34,676 bases of DNA from Oceanospirillaceae bacterium (GCA_003523085.1 DPHD01000036.1:31072-65747); one strand, 5' to 3'. Numbered from the stretch's first letter, positions 25,908 to 34,247 are shown. Numbers and translations are program-made. The notes: generated by a model from the letters alone, not told the origin.

Positions 25908-26432
25908 CTAAAACTCCGGATCCCAATCGACCCGAATAACACCTCCGAGGAGGTCAATCTTTGTAATCACTTGGTCTGGCAAATAAGGTATTAGACGCTC
26001 GTTACGATCAATACTTTCTTCGTTGCCTTTCACCACTAGCACATCATTTGAGCCGGTAGCGATCAAGTGGTCGACCTTGCCGAGTTTTACCCCTGCGTCA
26101 GTCTCAACATTCAGCCCAGTTAGTTGTTGCCAATAATAATCACCATCTTCTAGATCCGGTAATATGGCACGATCTACCGAGATATCCAGTCCGCAATATT
26201 CGCGAGCCTTGTCACGGTCATCACAACCTTCCAGTAATGCAATTAATCCTTTGCCGTGGGCCTTGCCCTGAGTGAGTTTCAAGTCTTGCCAAACACCGTC
26301 TATACAGGTTTGCCAAGGTTGATAATCAAAGATGTTTGCCATTGGTTCGGTGCTAGAAAACACTTTTACCCAGCCCTTCACCCCGTAAACGGTAGTGATT
26401 CGACCCAGCTTTACGCGTTGGTCTTGAGCCAT
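25908..26432 (-). CDS. rimM: 16S rRNA processing factor RimM
   Basis: A 174-residue ribosome maturation factor for the 30S head, binding S19. The N-terminal domain opens with LGRITTVYGVKGWVKVFSSTEP-like RimM sequence, and the C-terminal PRC-barrel carries DYYWQQLTGLNVETD and LIPYLPDQVITKIDL. Length is usual. 47 bases separate it from rpsP. Confidence 0.97.
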   Translation of the reverse strand: MAQDQRVKLGRITTVYGVKGWVKVFSSTEPMANIFDYQPWQTCIDGVWQDLKLTQGKAHGKGLIALLEGCDDRDKAREYCGLDISVDRAILPDLEDGDYYWQQLTGLNVETDAGVKLGKVDHLIATGSNDVLVVKGNEESIDRNERLIPYLPDQVITKIDLLGGVIRVDWDPEF

Positions 26433-26479
26433 GTTAAATATCCTTACAACAATGAGTTAATGCAAATGCTAAGTTAGCT

Positions 26480-26731
26480 TTATTCAGCTACTTTGCGGGC
26501 TGCTTTAATCAGTCCTGCAACACGTTCAGTTGGTTGAGCACCTTGCTCCATCCAAAAGTCTACGCGCTGCATGTCAATCCGAGTTACTTCTTCTTGGCCA
26601 CGAGCAACAGGGTTATGAAAACCCACACGCTCAATAAAGCGACCGTCGCGCGGATTGCGCTGATCAGCTACGGTTAAATGATAGAATGGGCGCTTTTTTG
26701 AGCCCCCACGAGCTAAACGAATGGTTACCAT
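26480..26731 (-). CDS. rpsP: Small-subunit ribosomal protein S16
   Basis: An 83-residue S16 with the family start MVTIRLARGGSKKRPFYHL and the RNPRDGRFIERVGFHNP loop. First gene of the rpsP-rimM-trmD-rplS operon, with a promoter at 26875-26903 and a leader of about 137 bases carrying a hairpin. Confidence 0.98.
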   Translation of the reverse strand: MVTIRLARGGSKKRPFYHLTVADQRNPRDGRFIERVGFHNPVARGQEEVTRIDMQRVDFWMEQGAQPTERVAGLIKAARKVAE

Positions 26732-26827
26732 GCGTTAGATCCCTTTACGTCGTGTAAGTTTTGAAATCACTTACTATTCATCAATGCAATGCGCCACTAT
26801 TAGCGACATCACGGAAATGGGCATTAC

Positions 26828-26873
26828 CCCGCCTGAATCAATAACATGTAACACATGCCTAATTCAGGGCGGG
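26828..26873 (-). promoter_or_regulatory. Structured 5' leader hairpin of the rpsP operon
   Basis: CCCCGCCTGAAT (from 26828) and ATTCAGGGCGGG (to 26873) pair over about 12 bp with one bulge. The loop contains a second inverted repeat, CATGT-aac-ACATG. On the minus strand it begins at the predicted transcription start, so the transcript would start with a stable stem-loop. It has no T-run and is not a terminator; autogenous control or 5'-end stabilisation is possible. Confidence 0.5.
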
Positions 26874-26874
26874 T

Positions 26875-26903
26875 ATTATACGTCATATAACGCCTCGGCA
26901 CAA
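26875..26903 (-). promoter_or_regulatory. Promoter of the rpsP-rimM-trmD-rplS operon
   Basis: Minus-strand -35 TTGTGC (26898-26903), 17-base spacer and a perfect -10 TATAAT (26875-26880). Transcription should begin near 26868, giving a leader of about 137 bases before the rpsP ATG at 26731. Confidence 0.72.
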
Positions 26904-26973
26904 ACATAACAAACAAGCCACTTTCCACGATTGCGTGCCCATAAAGCCCTACTTGCTATAGGACAAATTAGGT

Positions 26974-27002
26974 TTGATTTGCTCAATTATCTGGAGTATC
27001 TT
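26974..27002 (+). promoter_or_regulatory. Candidate promoter of the ectoine-catabolism operon
   Basis: TTGATT (26974-26979), 17-base spacer and TATCTT (26997-27002). Reasonable but not strong; the long leader after it contains a hairpin at 27052-27069. Confidence 0.4.
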
Positions 27003-27051
27003 CGATAATTCAAGATAAAGGCTTTTAAAGCGCTGCCTTGACATAGGAGAA

Positions 27052-27069
27052 GGTGAGCATTAGCTCTCC
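27052..27069 (+). promoter_or_regulatory. Hairpin in the leader of the PLP-enzyme gene
   Basis: GGTGAGC (27052-27058) and GCTCTCC (27063-27069) pair with one mismatch around the loop ATTA and are followed by AATTTTATT. It resembles a weak terminator or attenuator 34 bases before the start codon. An overlapping alternative stem uses GGAGA (27046-27050) with TCTCC (27065-27069). Confidence 0.35.
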
Positions 27070-27102
27070 AATTTTATTAAGACGCAGCCAATAGGAGTTT
27101 TT

Positions 27103-28296
27103 ATGCGCAACAATACCCCCAACATAGGTAAATCCACCCAGAGCATCTGGGGCGGCGAACAAGAACACGAACTTTACGAACGCTCAACTCAAGTGCCTGT
27201 AGTCCATAGCGTGTCCTTTGCTTACAAGGACATAGACACTTGGCATAAGGTTGCCTTGGGCCAAGAACCCGGTCATATCTACTCGCGTAACACTAACCCC
27301 ACCGTGCGCGCCTTTGAAGACAAGGTTAAAGTGCTCGAAGGCGCAGAGGCCGCCACCAGCTTTTCTTCTGGCATGGCTGCTATCAGCAATACCTTAGGCA
27401 CCTTTCTAAGGCCTGGCAATCGCATCGTCTCCATTAAAGACAGCTATGGCGGCACTAACGTTATCTTTAACGAATTTTTACCCCCTCTGGGCATTGAGGT
27501 GGATCTATGTGAAACGGGCGACTATGAGCAGCTGGAAGCGGCGATCGAAAAGGGCTGCACGGTGCTGTACCTCGAAACACCCACCAACCCCACCATTAAA
27601 ATCACCGACATTAAACGCCTGTCTGCCAAAGCCCATAGCGTAGGTGCCTTAGTCGTGGTGGATAACACCTTTGCCACACCCATAAACCAGCTGCCTCTAG
27701 AACTTGGTGCCGACATTGTCTTGCACTCTGCGTCCAAGTACCTTGGCGGCCATGCAGACGCCCTAGGCGGTGTTATTTGTGGCGCCCACGAATTAGTGGA
27801 ACAAGTTTACCATTACCGCGAAATCAACGGCGCAACCCTTGCTCCCATGGACGCGTACAGCTTATTGCGCGGCATGAAAACGTTAAAGCTAAGGGTGGAG
27901 CGTCAAAATGACAACGCTATGGCTGTGGCCCGTTACTTAGAAAGCCACCCCATGGTAGAACAAGTCAACTACCCAGGCCTTGAATCTCACCCAGGCCACG
28001 ACATCGCCAAACAACAAATGTATGGTTTTGGCGGCATGCTGAGCTTTTCTGTATATGGTGGCCTAGAGGCCATTAAAACCTTTTTACCACGCCTCAATTA
28101 TGCCCACATGGCCGCTAACTTAGGTTGTGTAGAAACCGTTGTGGGCCCGCCTGTCACCACGTCTCACGTAGAGTGCACGGCAGAAGAACGCGCTGCTGCA
28201 GGTATACCCGAAGGTCTAGTGCGTTATTCCACCGGCATTGAAGACATTGAAGACCTGATCGCCGACCTAGAACAGGCCCTTGGGGTGCTCAAATGA
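27103..28296 (+). CDS. Cystathionine-gamma-synthase-family PLP enzyme in the ectoine operon
   Basis: A 397-residue fold-type I PLP enzyme of the Cys/Met metabolism family. Expected residues are present: YSRNTNPT (Y60, R62), the phosphate-binding SSGMAA (88-93), Y115 in DSYGGTN, D187 in VVVDNTFATP, the PLP lysine K212 in SASKYLGGHADA and the C-terminal VRYSTGIEDIEDLI. These enzymes do gamma- or beta-elimination or replacement on amino acids with a leaving group. It overlaps doeA by 4 bases (ATGA), so it probably acts in ectoine use. One speculation is gamma-elimination of ammonia from 2,4-diaminobutyrate to give 2-oxobutyrate, which would replace the absent DoeC/DoeD. A methionine-related lyase is the alternative. 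Confidence 0.85.
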   Translation: MRNNTPNIGKSTQSIWGGEQEHELYERSTQVPVVHSVSFAYKDIDTWHKVALGQEPGHIYSRNTNPTVRAFEDKVKVLEGAEAATSFSSGMAAISNTLGTFLRPGNRIVSIKDSYGGTNVIFNEFLPPLGIEVDLCETGDYEQLEAAIEKGCTVLYLETPTNPTIKITDIKRLSAKAHSVGALVVVDNTFATPINQLPLELGADIVLHSASKYLGGHADALGGVICGAHELVEQVYHYREINGATLAPMDAYSLLRGMKTLKLRVERQNDNAMAVARYLESHPMVEQVNYPGLESHPGHDIAKQQMYGFGGMLSFSVYGGLEAIKTFLPRLNYAHMAANLGCVETVVGPPVTTSHVECTAEERAAAGIPEGLVRYSTGIEDIEDLIADLEQALGVLK

Positions 28297-29471
28297 AAGC
28301 CAGCAGAAGACGCTTTGAGGCCAGCGAGTACCTAGCCCGTCAAACCAAAGTTCGTGCCGCCATGGAGGCGGCCAATGTTGAGCTACTCATCATTTACGAC
28401 CCCGCCAACATGTGCTGGCTCACGGGTTACGATGGCTGGTCCTTCTATGTGCACCAGTGTGTGGTGATTGGCACCGATGGCAGCCTATTCTGGTATGGCC
28501 GCGGCATCGACGCTAAAGGCGCCGAACTCACCACCGACCTGAGCCTTAACAATATTCTGGCCTACCCAGACGAGTATGTGATGACGCCAGATTGCCATCC
28601 AATGGAGTTCTTGGCCACTATATTACAAGCAAAAGGCCTAGCCAAATGCACCATTGGTCTGGAGAAAGATAACTACTATTTTTCTGCACGGGCGGCTGAA
28701 TGCCTATATGCCACCTTACCTAACGCGACCTTTAGCGACCAAACTGGGCTAGTTAACTGGCAGCGCGCAGTAAAATCGCCTACCGAAATTATTTACATGC
28801 AGCGCGCCGGCAAAGTGATTGAAGGGGTGTACGAGCGTATTATGCAAGTGGCCCATGTAGGCATGCGTAAAAATGACCTAGTGGCAGAAATCATGCACGC
28901 CGGTGCCCAAGGTAACGCAGGTCACTACGGTGATTATCCGTCTTTTGTGCCCTTAATTGGTGCCGGTGAAGAAGCTGCTGCTTGCCACATGACCTGGGAC
29001 GATCAACCCCTTGCCCCAGAAGAAGGTATGTTTTTGGAGCTGGCCGGCGCCCACAACAGGTACCATTGCCCTTGCTCACGAACCTTGTTCCTAGGCACTC
29101 CTACGCAAAAGTACCTAGACATTGAAAAGGTTATTAACGAGTGCATATTGAATGCCTTACAGTTGTTTAAGCCTGGCGTGACTTGCTCTGAAATTGCGCA
29201 AAATTTTACCACCACCCTTAAGCGCCATGGCTACGAAAAGAACAACCGCGTAGGTTACCCTATTGGCCTGAGCTACCCCCCAGACTGGGGCGAACGCACC
29301 ATGAGCCTGCGCGCTAATGACCATACTGTGCTGGAGGCAAATATGGTGTTTCACTTTATGCCCGCCATCTGGTTTGACGACTGGAGTTTTGAGATGACCG
29401 AAAGCGTGATGGTCACCCCTAATGGCGGCCAATGCTTGTCGAATGTGCCACGCCAACTGTTAGTGAAGTAG
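28293..29471 (+). CDS. doeA: Ectoine hydrolase DoeA (M24/creatinase-like)
   Basis: A 392-residue pita-bread-fold protein like creatinase and prolidase, matching DoeA/EutD, which opens the ectoine ring to N-acetyl-2,4-diaminobutyrate. The N-terminal creatinase-like domain carries IYDPANMCWLTGYDGWSFYV and the C-terminal catalytic domain carries GNAGHYGDYPSFVPLIGAGE and ELAGAHNRYHCPCSRTL. The Asp metal ligands of true M24 peptidases are not visible (the segment reads ELAGAHNRYHCPCSRT), as in metal-free creatinase-type hydrolases. It overlaps the PLP-enzyme gene by 4 bases and precedes doeB by 5. Pairing with doeB supports the ectoine call over creatinase or peptidase. Confidence 0.88.
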   Translation: MKASRRRFEASEYLARQTKVRAAMEAANVELLIIYDPANMCWLTGYDGWSFYVHQCVVIGTDGSLFWYGRGIDAKGAELTTDLSLNNILAYPDEYVMTPDCHPMEFLATILQAKGLAKCTIGLEKDNYYFSARAAECLYATLPNATFSDQTGLVNWQRAVKSPTEIIYMQRAGKVIEGVYERIMQVAHVGMRKNDLVAEIMHAGAQGNAGHYGDYPSFVPLIGAGEEAAACHMTWDDQPLAPEEGMFLELAGAHNRYHCPCSRTLFLGTPTQKYLDIEKVINECILNALQLFKPGVTCSEIAQNFTTTLKRHGYEKNNRVGYPIGLSYPPDWGERTMSLRANDHTVLEANMVFHFMPAIWFDDWSFEMTESVMVTPNGGQCLSNVPRQLLVK

Positions 29472-29476
29472 CTGCT

Positions 29477-30472
29477 ATGAAAGATAACCCTATCAGCACC
29501 GAAATTGATTTTGAGCAAAACGGTATTCAGCATGGTTTCCTAAAGCTGCCCTATTCTAGCAATGCGTCGGCTTGGGGTTCGGTGATGATCCCCATTTGCC
29601 AACTCAAAAATGGCATCGGCCCCACGGCATTGCTTACTGGCGGCAATCATGGTGATGAGTACGAGGGGCCTACGGCATTGTTTGACCTTGCCAATCGACA
29701 ACACATTGATGACATTCAAGGCCGGGTAATCATTATACCCGCCATGAATTACCCCGCCTTTTTGAGTCAAGACAGGGTGTCGCCCATTGATGCTATCAAC
29801 CTTAACCGCGCCTTCCCTGGTAACGCCTGCGGCACGGTGACACAGATTATTGCCGACTATTTTTCTCGCACCTTAGTGCCTATGGCGGACTTGGTTGTGG
29901 ACATTCATTCTGGCGGGAAAACCTTAGACTGCCTACCTTTCGCCGCCTCTCATGTGCTCGATGACAAACTTCAAGAAAACCAATGTGAGGCTGCCGCTAA
30001 AGCCTTTGGCGCGCCTTACCTACTGAAGATGCTGGAGTTAGATGCCGGCAGCATGTACGACACGCAAGTAGAGTCCATGGGCAAAATTTTTGTGACCACT
30101 GAACTCGGAGGCGGCGGCAGCAGCACGCCCTACACCATAGAAATAGCCAAGCGAGGGGTGCGTAATTTACTCATTCATGCAGGCATTGTTAACGGCGAAG
30201 TCACACCCAACCCGTCACCTTCGGTCAATTTAAACATGCCCGATGAGCGTTCGTTTTTGTGCTGCTACCACCATGGTTTAATAGAGCCTTGTGTGGGTCT
30301 TGGAGAGCGGGTAAAGGCCGGTGATTTGGTGGCCAAAATCCATAACATCGACCGCACAGGCAGCCCACCGGAGAATTATTATGCTAAGCGCGATGGCATG
30401 GTCATCATTAAGCATGCGCCATCGATCATCAACATTGGCGACAACCTGTTAGTGATCGCAGAAGTGGTTTAA
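29477..30472 (+). CDS. doeB: N-acetyl-L-2,4-diaminobutyrate deacetylase DoeB
   Basis: A 331-residue zinc deacylase of the succinylglutamate desuccinylase/aspartoacylase family. The zinc site is visible: H58 and E61 (GGNHGDEYEG) and H144 (VDIHSGGKT). The opening MKDNPISTEIDFEQNGIQHG and a C-terminal barrel-like domain (from about residue 245) match DoeB/EutE. It turns the DoeA product into acetate and L-2,4-diaminobutyrate. ATG 29477 is preferred over the in-frame ATG at 29432, which would overlap doeA by 40 bases. Third gene of the operon. No doeC, doeD or ectoine transporter (teaABC/uehABC) is in the window. Confidence 0.9.
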   Translation: MKDNPISTEIDFEQNGIQHGFLKLPYSSNASAWGSVMIPICQLKNGIGPTALLTGGNHGDEYEGPTALFDLANRQHIDDIQGRVIIIPAMNYPAFLSQDRVSPIDAINLNRAFPGNACGTVTQIIADYFSRTLVPMADLVVDIHSGGKTLDCLPFAASHVLDDKLQENQCEAAAKAFGAPYLLKMLELDAGSMYDTQVESMGKIFVTTELGGGGSSTPYTIEIAKRGVRNLLIHAGIVNGEVTPNPSPSVNLNMPDERSFLCCYHHGLIEPCVGLGERVKAGDLVAKIHNIDRTGSPPENYYAKRDGMVIIKHAPSIINIGDNLLVIAEVV

Positions 30473-30476
30473 TCGA

Positions 30477-31802
30477 TTAGTTTTCGTTTCTCGCAATGAC
30501 TCGATCACGCATTAGACGCAAGCGTACACCCCAACCCAATATGGGCTGCGGCGGCAAGACGTTAGGCTTGGGCCGCGCTTGGATCATGGCGATGGAATCA
30601 GTCATTTCGCCATTTGCCATGTGAGCCATTTGCTCACCAAACAAGGTGGCTAAACCAATACCGCCGCCGTTATAGCAGCCGGCCACCAGCAAACCACTAT
30701 CGAGCTGATCGAACACTTGGCCATTGTTTCCACTGATACAGGTAACACCCGACCAGGTTGAATTAAACACCTCGGCTGGCAACTCGGGGAAACGCCTTTT
30801 TAGGCCATGTAGATGGGTTGCTTTGCGCTTTTCTAGCTCACTAACCGACATATTTATGCCAGGCCGAACTTCAGCGGTATTGCGCACCATAATGCGACGG
30901 TCCTGCGTTAACCTTACGGTTGCCCCCATAGCCTGAGCCGAAAGCAAACCCCAAGGCTCTGGATTACCTATCGCCGCGTATTCTTCATCCGTGAGTGGTC
31001 GCGTCATACTCGCCGTTAAGGTCAGCGGGAATGCACGTTTGCGTTTGACGCCAGCACTGGCCATAAAACCATTTACGGCCATCAATAACTTAGGGCTTTT
31101 AATCTGACCCATGGGGCTAGAGATTAGAAAATCATTACCTTGCTTACGCCATGTTAGCACGGGGCTATTTTCATACAGCGTCACATTGGCAGGCAGGATA
31201 TCAATGTAGGCACGCGCCAACTTAGCAGGCTGCAACATAATGCCGCCGGCCGTCCACAGGGCTTGGGTGTAATAACTAGTCCCTAAACGCTGCTTGAGAT
31301 CAGACCCTTCCAAAATACGGTGATCTAGGTCGAGCTCTGCCAACAACTGGCTAAAGCGCTGCAATTTGGCCTGATGGGCGGGCACCGCCGTGGCATGAAA
31401 TTTACCTTGGGCCTGCCAATCACAGTCAATTTGGTGCTCATCAACCAGCCGACTAACACAGTCGACACCGGCTTTGTTGAGGTTGTATTTGTCACGATAT
31501 TGCTGCAGACCCGTGTCTGACATGTGGCCATCGTTGAGGGTGGAATCCACCAAATAGCCGGAATTTCGGGCACTAGCCCCCTCTGCTGCCTGCTGTGCCT
31601 CTAGCACCACAACCTTGGCGTTGGGATTAAGCTGGGCAAATTTTCTAGCCGCAGACAAGCCCGTATAACCGGCACCAATAACTACAAAGTCGGCAACCTG
31701 CTCACCTTGTAGTGCACTATTAGCTTGGCGGTAATCTAGTACTTGCGTCCAACCACAGCCATTGTCATTGGCAGGTAGCGGTGCAAATACCTTATTCTTC
31801 AC
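30477..31802 (-). CDS. FAD-dependent amine/amino-acid oxidoreductase (DadA/PuuB-like)
   Basis: A 441-residue DAO-family flavoenzyme. The FAD-binding VVIGAGYTGLSAARKFA is near residues 40-56, with GASARNSGYLVD after it and a C-terminal GCYNGGGIGLATLFGEQMA. The family oxidises amino acids or gamma-glutamyl-polyamines. It is convergent with doeB (4 bases between stop codons), and that proximity hints at a role with ectoine-derived amines, though it is on the other strand. The start is GTG at 31802, overlapping the upstream small gene's TGA (GTGA), so the two are translationally coupled. Confidence 0.82.
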   Translation of the reverse strand: MKNKVFAPLPANDNGCGWTQVLDYRQANSALQGEQVADFVVIGAGYTGLSAARKFAQLNPNAKVVVLEAQQAAEGASARNSGYLVDSTLNDGHMSDTGLQQYRDKYNLNKAGVDCVSRLVDEHQIDCDWQAQGKFHATAVPAHQAKLQRFSQLLAELDLDHRILEGSDLKQRLGTSYYTQALWTAGGIMLQPAKLARAYIDILPANVTLYENSPVLTWRKQGNDFLISSPMGQIKSPKLLMAVNGFMASAGVKRKRAFPLTLTASMTRPLTDEEYAAIGNPEPWGLLSAQAMGATVRLTQDRRIMVRNTAEVRPGINMSVSELEKRKATHLHGLKRRFPELPAEVFNSTWSGVTCISGNNGQVFDQLDSGLLVAGCYNGGGIGLATLFGEQMAHMANGEMTDSIAMIQARPKPNVLPPQPILGWGVRLRLMRDRVIARNEN

Positions 31803-32104
31803 TCGCCACCCGATTCTAGCTGACGCATGTATTCTGCCGGGTCAATAGCAATGCCTAAGGAGCGCTTTTCGATGTAAAAACCTTTTTTCGATTCGCGGCA
31901 GCGAAAACAAACATAAGCACCCACTTCAAATTCTAGGGCTTTGTCGGCAGAAAAATAAGCGTATTCTTGCTCTTCGATCACCAAGGTGTGGATGTAATAT
32001 TCTGGCATGCCCAGCCATTCAACATGGGGGCCATCGGTGCTAACAGATTTGAGATAACCACGGCCTTGAATGGCTTTGGCTTTGACGTAAGGCTTGCGGG
32101 CCAT
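31799..32104 (-). CDS. Conserved-looking hypothetical protein, coupled to the FAD oxidoreductase gene
   Basis: A 101-residue soluble protein that I do not recognise. It starts with basic residues (MARKPYVKAKAIQGRGYLKS) and contains aromatic-rich strands (EYYIHTLVIEEQEYAYFSA). A C-x-R-C pair (YVCFRCRESKKGFY) could be redox-active or metal-binding. The gene shares 4 bases with the downstream FAD oxidoreductase, so the proteins are probably made together. Its use of codons resembles its neighbours. Confidence 0.65.
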   Translation of the reverse strand: MARKPYVKAKAIQGRGYLKSVSTDGPHVEWLGMPEYYIHTLVIEEQEYAYFSADKALEFEVGAYVCFRCRESKKGFYIEKRSLGIAIDPAEYMRQLESGGE

Positions 32105-32202
32105 AGTTTTTCCTAAACGAGACGATTAAACTAGGGCTATTGTATCTAGCTTAAACCTTGGCGTCAGCCAATAATCGACAATTTACACAGCAAATCGTAA
32201 TT

Positions 32203-32883
32203 ATGCAGCCTATTCAGATCCAGCCCATCGGCGTTATTCATTCTTGTTTTAAAGAAAAATTTGCCACGCCACGCCAACCCGGTCTAGTGCCTGCAGCTAG
32301 CGCCCAAGTCGAACTTATAGCACCCTATAACTTAGCAGACGCCGTAGAAGGTTTGGCAGAATTTTCTCATATTTGGCTCACCTTTGCCTTCCACCAAACT
32401 GCCCAGCAAGGCTGGAAACCTAAGGTTAGACCCCCTCGCTTAGGCGGCAACGCCAAACTTGGGGTATTTGCCACTCGCTCTACCTTTAGGCCCAACCCAC
32501 TGGGCTTATCTTTAGTCAAGCTTGAGTCTATAGACACCAGCACGGGGGTTATTTTACATGTCAGTGGTGCCGACCTCATTGATGACACACCCATCATCGA
32601 CATTAAGCCCTACCTACCTTGGGTGGAATCTATCCCCAACGCAAAAAGCGGTTTTGCCGGTGACGATCAAGTGCTGAATTTACCCATTGAATATAGCGAT
32701 CAAGCCAAGCAGGCATTAGCGTTAACTCCAGACCTTACCCAGCTTATCGAACAGGTATTAGCCCACGACCCCCGCCCTGCCTATCAGCAAGATCCAGAGC
32801 GCATTTACGGCTGCAATATTGCCGACATTAACCTACGCTGGCGAGTGGGTACACGGTGTATTGAGGTGGTAGAAATTACCTAA
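32203..32883 (+). CDS. trmO: tRNA (adenine37-N6)-methyltransferase TrmO
   Basis: A 226-residue TsaA/YaeB-family enzyme that adds the N6-methyl group to t6A37 in threonine tRNAs. Close to E. coli TrmO along the whole length: IGVIHSCFKEKFATPRQPGL, VRPPRLGGNAKLGVFATRST, FRPNPLGLSLVKL and DIKPYLPWVESIP, then RPAYQ in the C-terminal part. ATG 32203 is chosen over TTG 32158 because it matches the family start. Single gene upstream of bioA. Confidence 0.94.
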   Translation: MQPIQIQPIGVIHSCFKEKFATPRQPGLVPAASAQVELIAPYNLADAVEGLAEFSHIWLTFAFHQTAQQGWKPKVRPPRLGGNAKLGVFATRSTFRPNPLGLSLVKLESIDTSTGVILHVSGADLIDDTPIIDIKPYLPWVESIPNAKSGFAGDDQVLNLPIEYSDQAKQALALTPDLTQLIEQVLAHDPRPAYQQDPERIYGCNIADINLRWRVGTRCIEVVEIT

Positions 32884-32939
32884 ACATACACCACAGCTAT
32901 GTTAATATGTGGCCACAATCAGCACATTATTCAACCATC

Positions 32940-34247
32940 ATGACCCCAGAACAGCTCATCGCCTTAGACCAACAACACGTTTGGCACCCATACGCATCTA
33001 TGGACAACCCGCCACCCGCTTACCCCGTTGTTAGCGCCCATGGTGTACGCCTCAAACTAGCTGATGGCTCAGAACTAATCGACGGCATGGCCTCATGGTG
33101 GTGTGCGGTACATGGCTATAACCACCCGCACCTTAACCATGCCATGACCCAGCAAATTTCCGACATGTCTCATGTTATGTTTGGCGGTATAACCCATACA
33201 CCGGCGGTGACTTTGGCCAAGCGTTTAGTGGATATGACACCCGCCGGTTTAGAAAAGGTATTTTTTGCCGATTCTGGCTCGGTAGCCGTAGAAGTGGCCA
33301 TTAAAATGGCGCTGCAATATTGGCACTCCAAAGGCCAAACTAATAAACAAAAGCTGGTGACTATTCGTAACGGCTATCACGGCGACACCTTTGGGGCGAT
33401 GGCGGTGTGTGACCCTGTGAATGGCATGCACTCTTTGTTTGCCGGCGTACTGCCACAGCACCACTTTATAGCCGCGCCGCCCATGGGTTTTGATCGCCCC
33501 CTTGAAACGGGCGATTTAGATGAGCTAGAAAGCACCTTACAACAACACCACAATGAACTGGCCGCACTTATTTTGGAGCCTATCGTTCAAGGCGCAGGTG
33601 GTATGCGCTTTTATAGCCCTGCATGGCTTAAGGCTGCTGCGGAGTTATGCAAACAATATAATGTACTGCTCATTGCCGACGAAATTGCCACCGGTTTTGG
33701 CCGCAGCGGGGCATTATTCGCCTGTGATCACGCCGATGTTAAACCGGACATCATGTGTTTAGGTAAAGCCATTACCGGCGGCACCATGAGCTTTGCTGCC
33801 ACCTTAACCACCACAGAAATTGCCACCAGCATTTCTCGTGGTGCGGCCAGCTGTTTCATGCATGGACCAACTTTTATGGCTAATCCTCTAGCCTGTGCCG
33901 TAGCCAATGCCAGCTTAGGCTTACTGGAACAGAACAACTGGCAGGCGCAAGTAAACACCCTAAACCAAGCCCTCAAACAGCAGCTAAAACCCGCCTTAGG
34001 GCTAGCTTACGTTGAAGATGTTCGGGTATTGGGTGCCATCGGTGTGGTGCAAGTCACAGACGCAGTGAATCTAGCCAAAATTCAGAAAATGTTAGTGGCT
34101 GAAGGCGTGTGGGTCAGACCATTTGGCAAGTTGGTATATGTGATGCCACCCTATGTAATGAGCCCAGAAGACCTAGCGCTGTTATGCCAAGGTATGCTAC
34201 GTGCCCTAGCCACCTATTTCACGGAGCCTCATGACAACACCCACTGA
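32940..34247 (+). CDS. bioA: Adenosylmethionine-8-amino-7-oxononanoate aminotransferase (biotin synthesis)
   Basis: A 435-residue class III PLP aminotransferase making 7,8-diaminopelargonic acid with SAM as amino donor. BioA signatures are present: HVWHPYASMDNPPP at the start, MASWWCAVHGYNHP (substrate pocket), ADSGSVAVEVAIKMA, GYHGDTFGAM, IADEIATGFGRSG and the PLP lysine K276 in CLGKAITGGTMSFA. ATG 32940 is preferred over ATG 32907. No other bio gene is in the window and no BirA box is obvious upstream. Its 3' end overlaps the thioesterase gene by 17 bases. Confidence 0.95.
   Translation: MTPEQLIALDQQHVWHPYASMDNPPPAYPVVSAHGVRLKLADGSELIDGMASWWCAVHGYNHPHLNHAMTQQISDMSHVMFGGITHTPAVTLAKRLVDMTPAGLEKVFFADSGSVAVEVAIKMALQYWHSKGQTNKQKLVTIRNGYHGDTFGAMAVCDPVNGMHSLFAGVLPQHHFIAAPPMGFDRPLETGDLDELESTLQQHHNELAALILEPIVQGAGGMRFYSPAWLKAAAELCKQYNVLLIADEIATGFGRSGALFACDHADVKPDIMCLGKAITGGTMSFAATLTTTEIATSISRGAASCFMHGPTFMANPLACAVANASLGLLEQNNWQAQVNTLNQALKQQLKPALGLAYVEDVRVLGAIGVVQVTDAVNLAKIQKMLVAEGVWVRPFGKLVYVMPPYVMSPEDLALLCQGMLRALATYFTEPHDNTH

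Larger units (their letters stand above)
26732..27102. other. Divergent intergenic region (371 bases) between rpsP and the ectoine operon
   Basis: The only gap longer than 300 bases. It holds the rpsP leader with a two-tier hairpin (26828-26873), the rpsP promoter (26875-26903), a weaker plus-strand promoter candidate (26974-27002), a hairpin before the PLP-enzyme gene (27052-27069) and its ribosome binding site (AGGAG, 27093-27097). I see no small ORF worth calling and no tRNA. Confidence 0.7.

Noticed and set aside
32901..32935. Palindromes TGTGGCCACA (32908-32917) and GTTAATATGTG ... CACATTATTCAAC upstream of bioA as a BirA operator
   Set aside because: Neither resembles the TTGTAAAC-spacer-GTTTACAA form known for BirA sites; no alternative regulator can be named.
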